The notes below the pieces were generated by a model that saw only the letters and a list, made by a program, of their open reading frames with translations, was not told where the DNA came from and did not search any database. 5,042 nt of DNA from DATKCN01 sp035513175 (GTDB lineage Bacteria > Chloroflexota > Chloroflexia > Thermomicrobiales > CFX8), in NCBI GenBank assembly GCA_035513175.1, contig DATKCN010000337.1, forward strand, positions 1 to 5,042, written 5' to 3'. Each line of letters starts with the position of its first letter. The first letter of the stretch is position 1. Positions 4,454 through 5,042 of the stretch are shown here, one piece after another. The position numbers and the translations under genes were made by a program.

Positions 4454-5042
4454 GCGCGCTGATGGAGCTGCAGAAACAGTCCGGCCCGTCGCTGGGCGGT
4501 GCGGTACAGCGCCGGGGCGGCCATCAGGATGTACATGCGCCCCTCCAGCCCCTCGACCAGGTTCAGCGGCAATGCCCGCGCTCCGCTCCAGGCGCCGCAC
4601 AGCGCCCCAGCCATCGCCCCGATCGCGCTCGCGTCGCCCGGCAGGTTCGCGGCCGTCAGCACCGCCCGCTCGATGTCGTCGGGAGCCGTCACGAACAGGC
4701 ACAGCGCGGCGGCCACCGCGTCTCCGATCGTCGCCTGGGATGCCAGGCGTTGCGCCACGGCCGCCGCATCCTCGCCAGCGCGCAGGCTCTCGCTGGCGCC
4801 GCGCAGCGCCCGCGCAACATCGTCCTCGTCGATAAACGCCAACACGTCCTCGATCAGCATCTCCGGCAACGTCTCACGCCGCGCGACCAGGTTCACGGCA
4901 AAGGCCATCGCCAGCGCGCCGTTGACCGCTTCCGGGCTGGCGTGCGTGAGCAACGTCGCGCGCAGCACCTCGCGCACGAACAGCTCGACGTTCAGTTTTC
5001 CGAGCGTGTGCGTCAGCGCCACCGGCGCGATGCGGGCCGCCG
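4450..5042 (-). CDS. ADP-ribosylglycohydrolase (DraG)-family protein, 5' end outside the window
   Basis: Partial gene; 196 C-terminal residues are visible and the frame stays open through base 5042. The first visible residues, AARIAPVALTH, fit the GNGAAMRIAPLAL block of the family, so the gene starts well beyond the window; the GTG at 5022 is not its start. The other landmark is AANLPGDASAIGAMAGALCG (visible residues 131-150), matching the C-terminal GGDTDTIGAIAGALAGA block. The family removes ADP-ribose from proteins or small molecules using two metal ions. The third residue of the GGD triad (Asp136) is kept, but the second Asp and the Thr of the usual GGDxDT are Ser138 and Ala139. The N-terminal metal ligands cannot be seen. 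It may be a divergent or inactive homologue. Its stop overlaps the start of the HAD gene by 4 bp, so the two form an operon. Confidence 0.8.
   Translation of the reverse strand, partial: AARIAPVALTHTLGKLNVELFVREVLRATLLTHASPEAVNGALAMAFAVNLVARRETLPEMLIEDVLAFIDEDDVARALRGASESLRAGEDAAAVAQRLASQATIGDAVAAALCLFVTAPDDIERAVLTAANLPGDASAIGAMAGALCGAWSGARALPLNLVEGLEGRMYILMAAPALYRTAQRRAGLFLQLHQRA

Overview
This GC-rich window holds six protein genes, the last one cut by the right edge. It looks like a free-living, GC-rich bacterium. Tandem Flp-type pilins of the GQGLVEYALII kind, a lone dnaJ behind a CIRCE operator and the sequence style of DnaJ make Chloroflexota (Thermomicrobia-like) my best guess. That guess is an inference from protein style, not a database result.

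Left part, + strand (1-1470): two small Flp/Fap-family prepilin genes lie in tandem (85-261 and 360-512), each followed by a hairpin-plus-T terminator. After a spacer with an 8-bp dyad comes an isoprenylcysteine-methyltransferase-like membrane enzyme (667-1398), which ends at a GC-rich hairpin.

Middle (1471-3181): a convergent intergenic stretch of about 330 bases has no convincing gene but carries three successive hairpins. Next is dnaJ on the - strand (1811-2938), with a clear sigma-70-type promoter and a CIRCE operator (3059-3085). This indicates repression by HrcA and induction by heat shock. The + strand phosphoribosyltransferase gene (3182-3673) diverges from dnaJ.

Right part (3674-5042): a 141-bp element sits between convergent genes. 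It has 26-bp near-perfect inverted arms built from the heptamer GCGGGTA. Its right arm supplies the last codons and the stop of a HAD-family phosphatase gene (3788-4453, - strand). That gene overlaps by 4 bp the end of an ADP-ribosylglycohydrolase-family gene (4450 to beyond 5042, - strand), so the two are very probably translationally coupled.

The pilin pair probably supplies subunits of a tight-adherence (Tad/Flp) pilus whose assembly genes lie elsewhere. DnaJ belongs to the Hsp70 chaperone system, although dnaK and grpE are not here. The phosphoribosyltransferase is a purine-salvage-type enzyme. I see no integrase, transposase, CRISPR array, rRNA or tRNA. No wholly new system is evident. 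The points most worth attention are the heptamer inverted-repeat element, the degenerate metal motif of the glycohydrolase homologue, and the way the two pilins diverge only at their C-termini.
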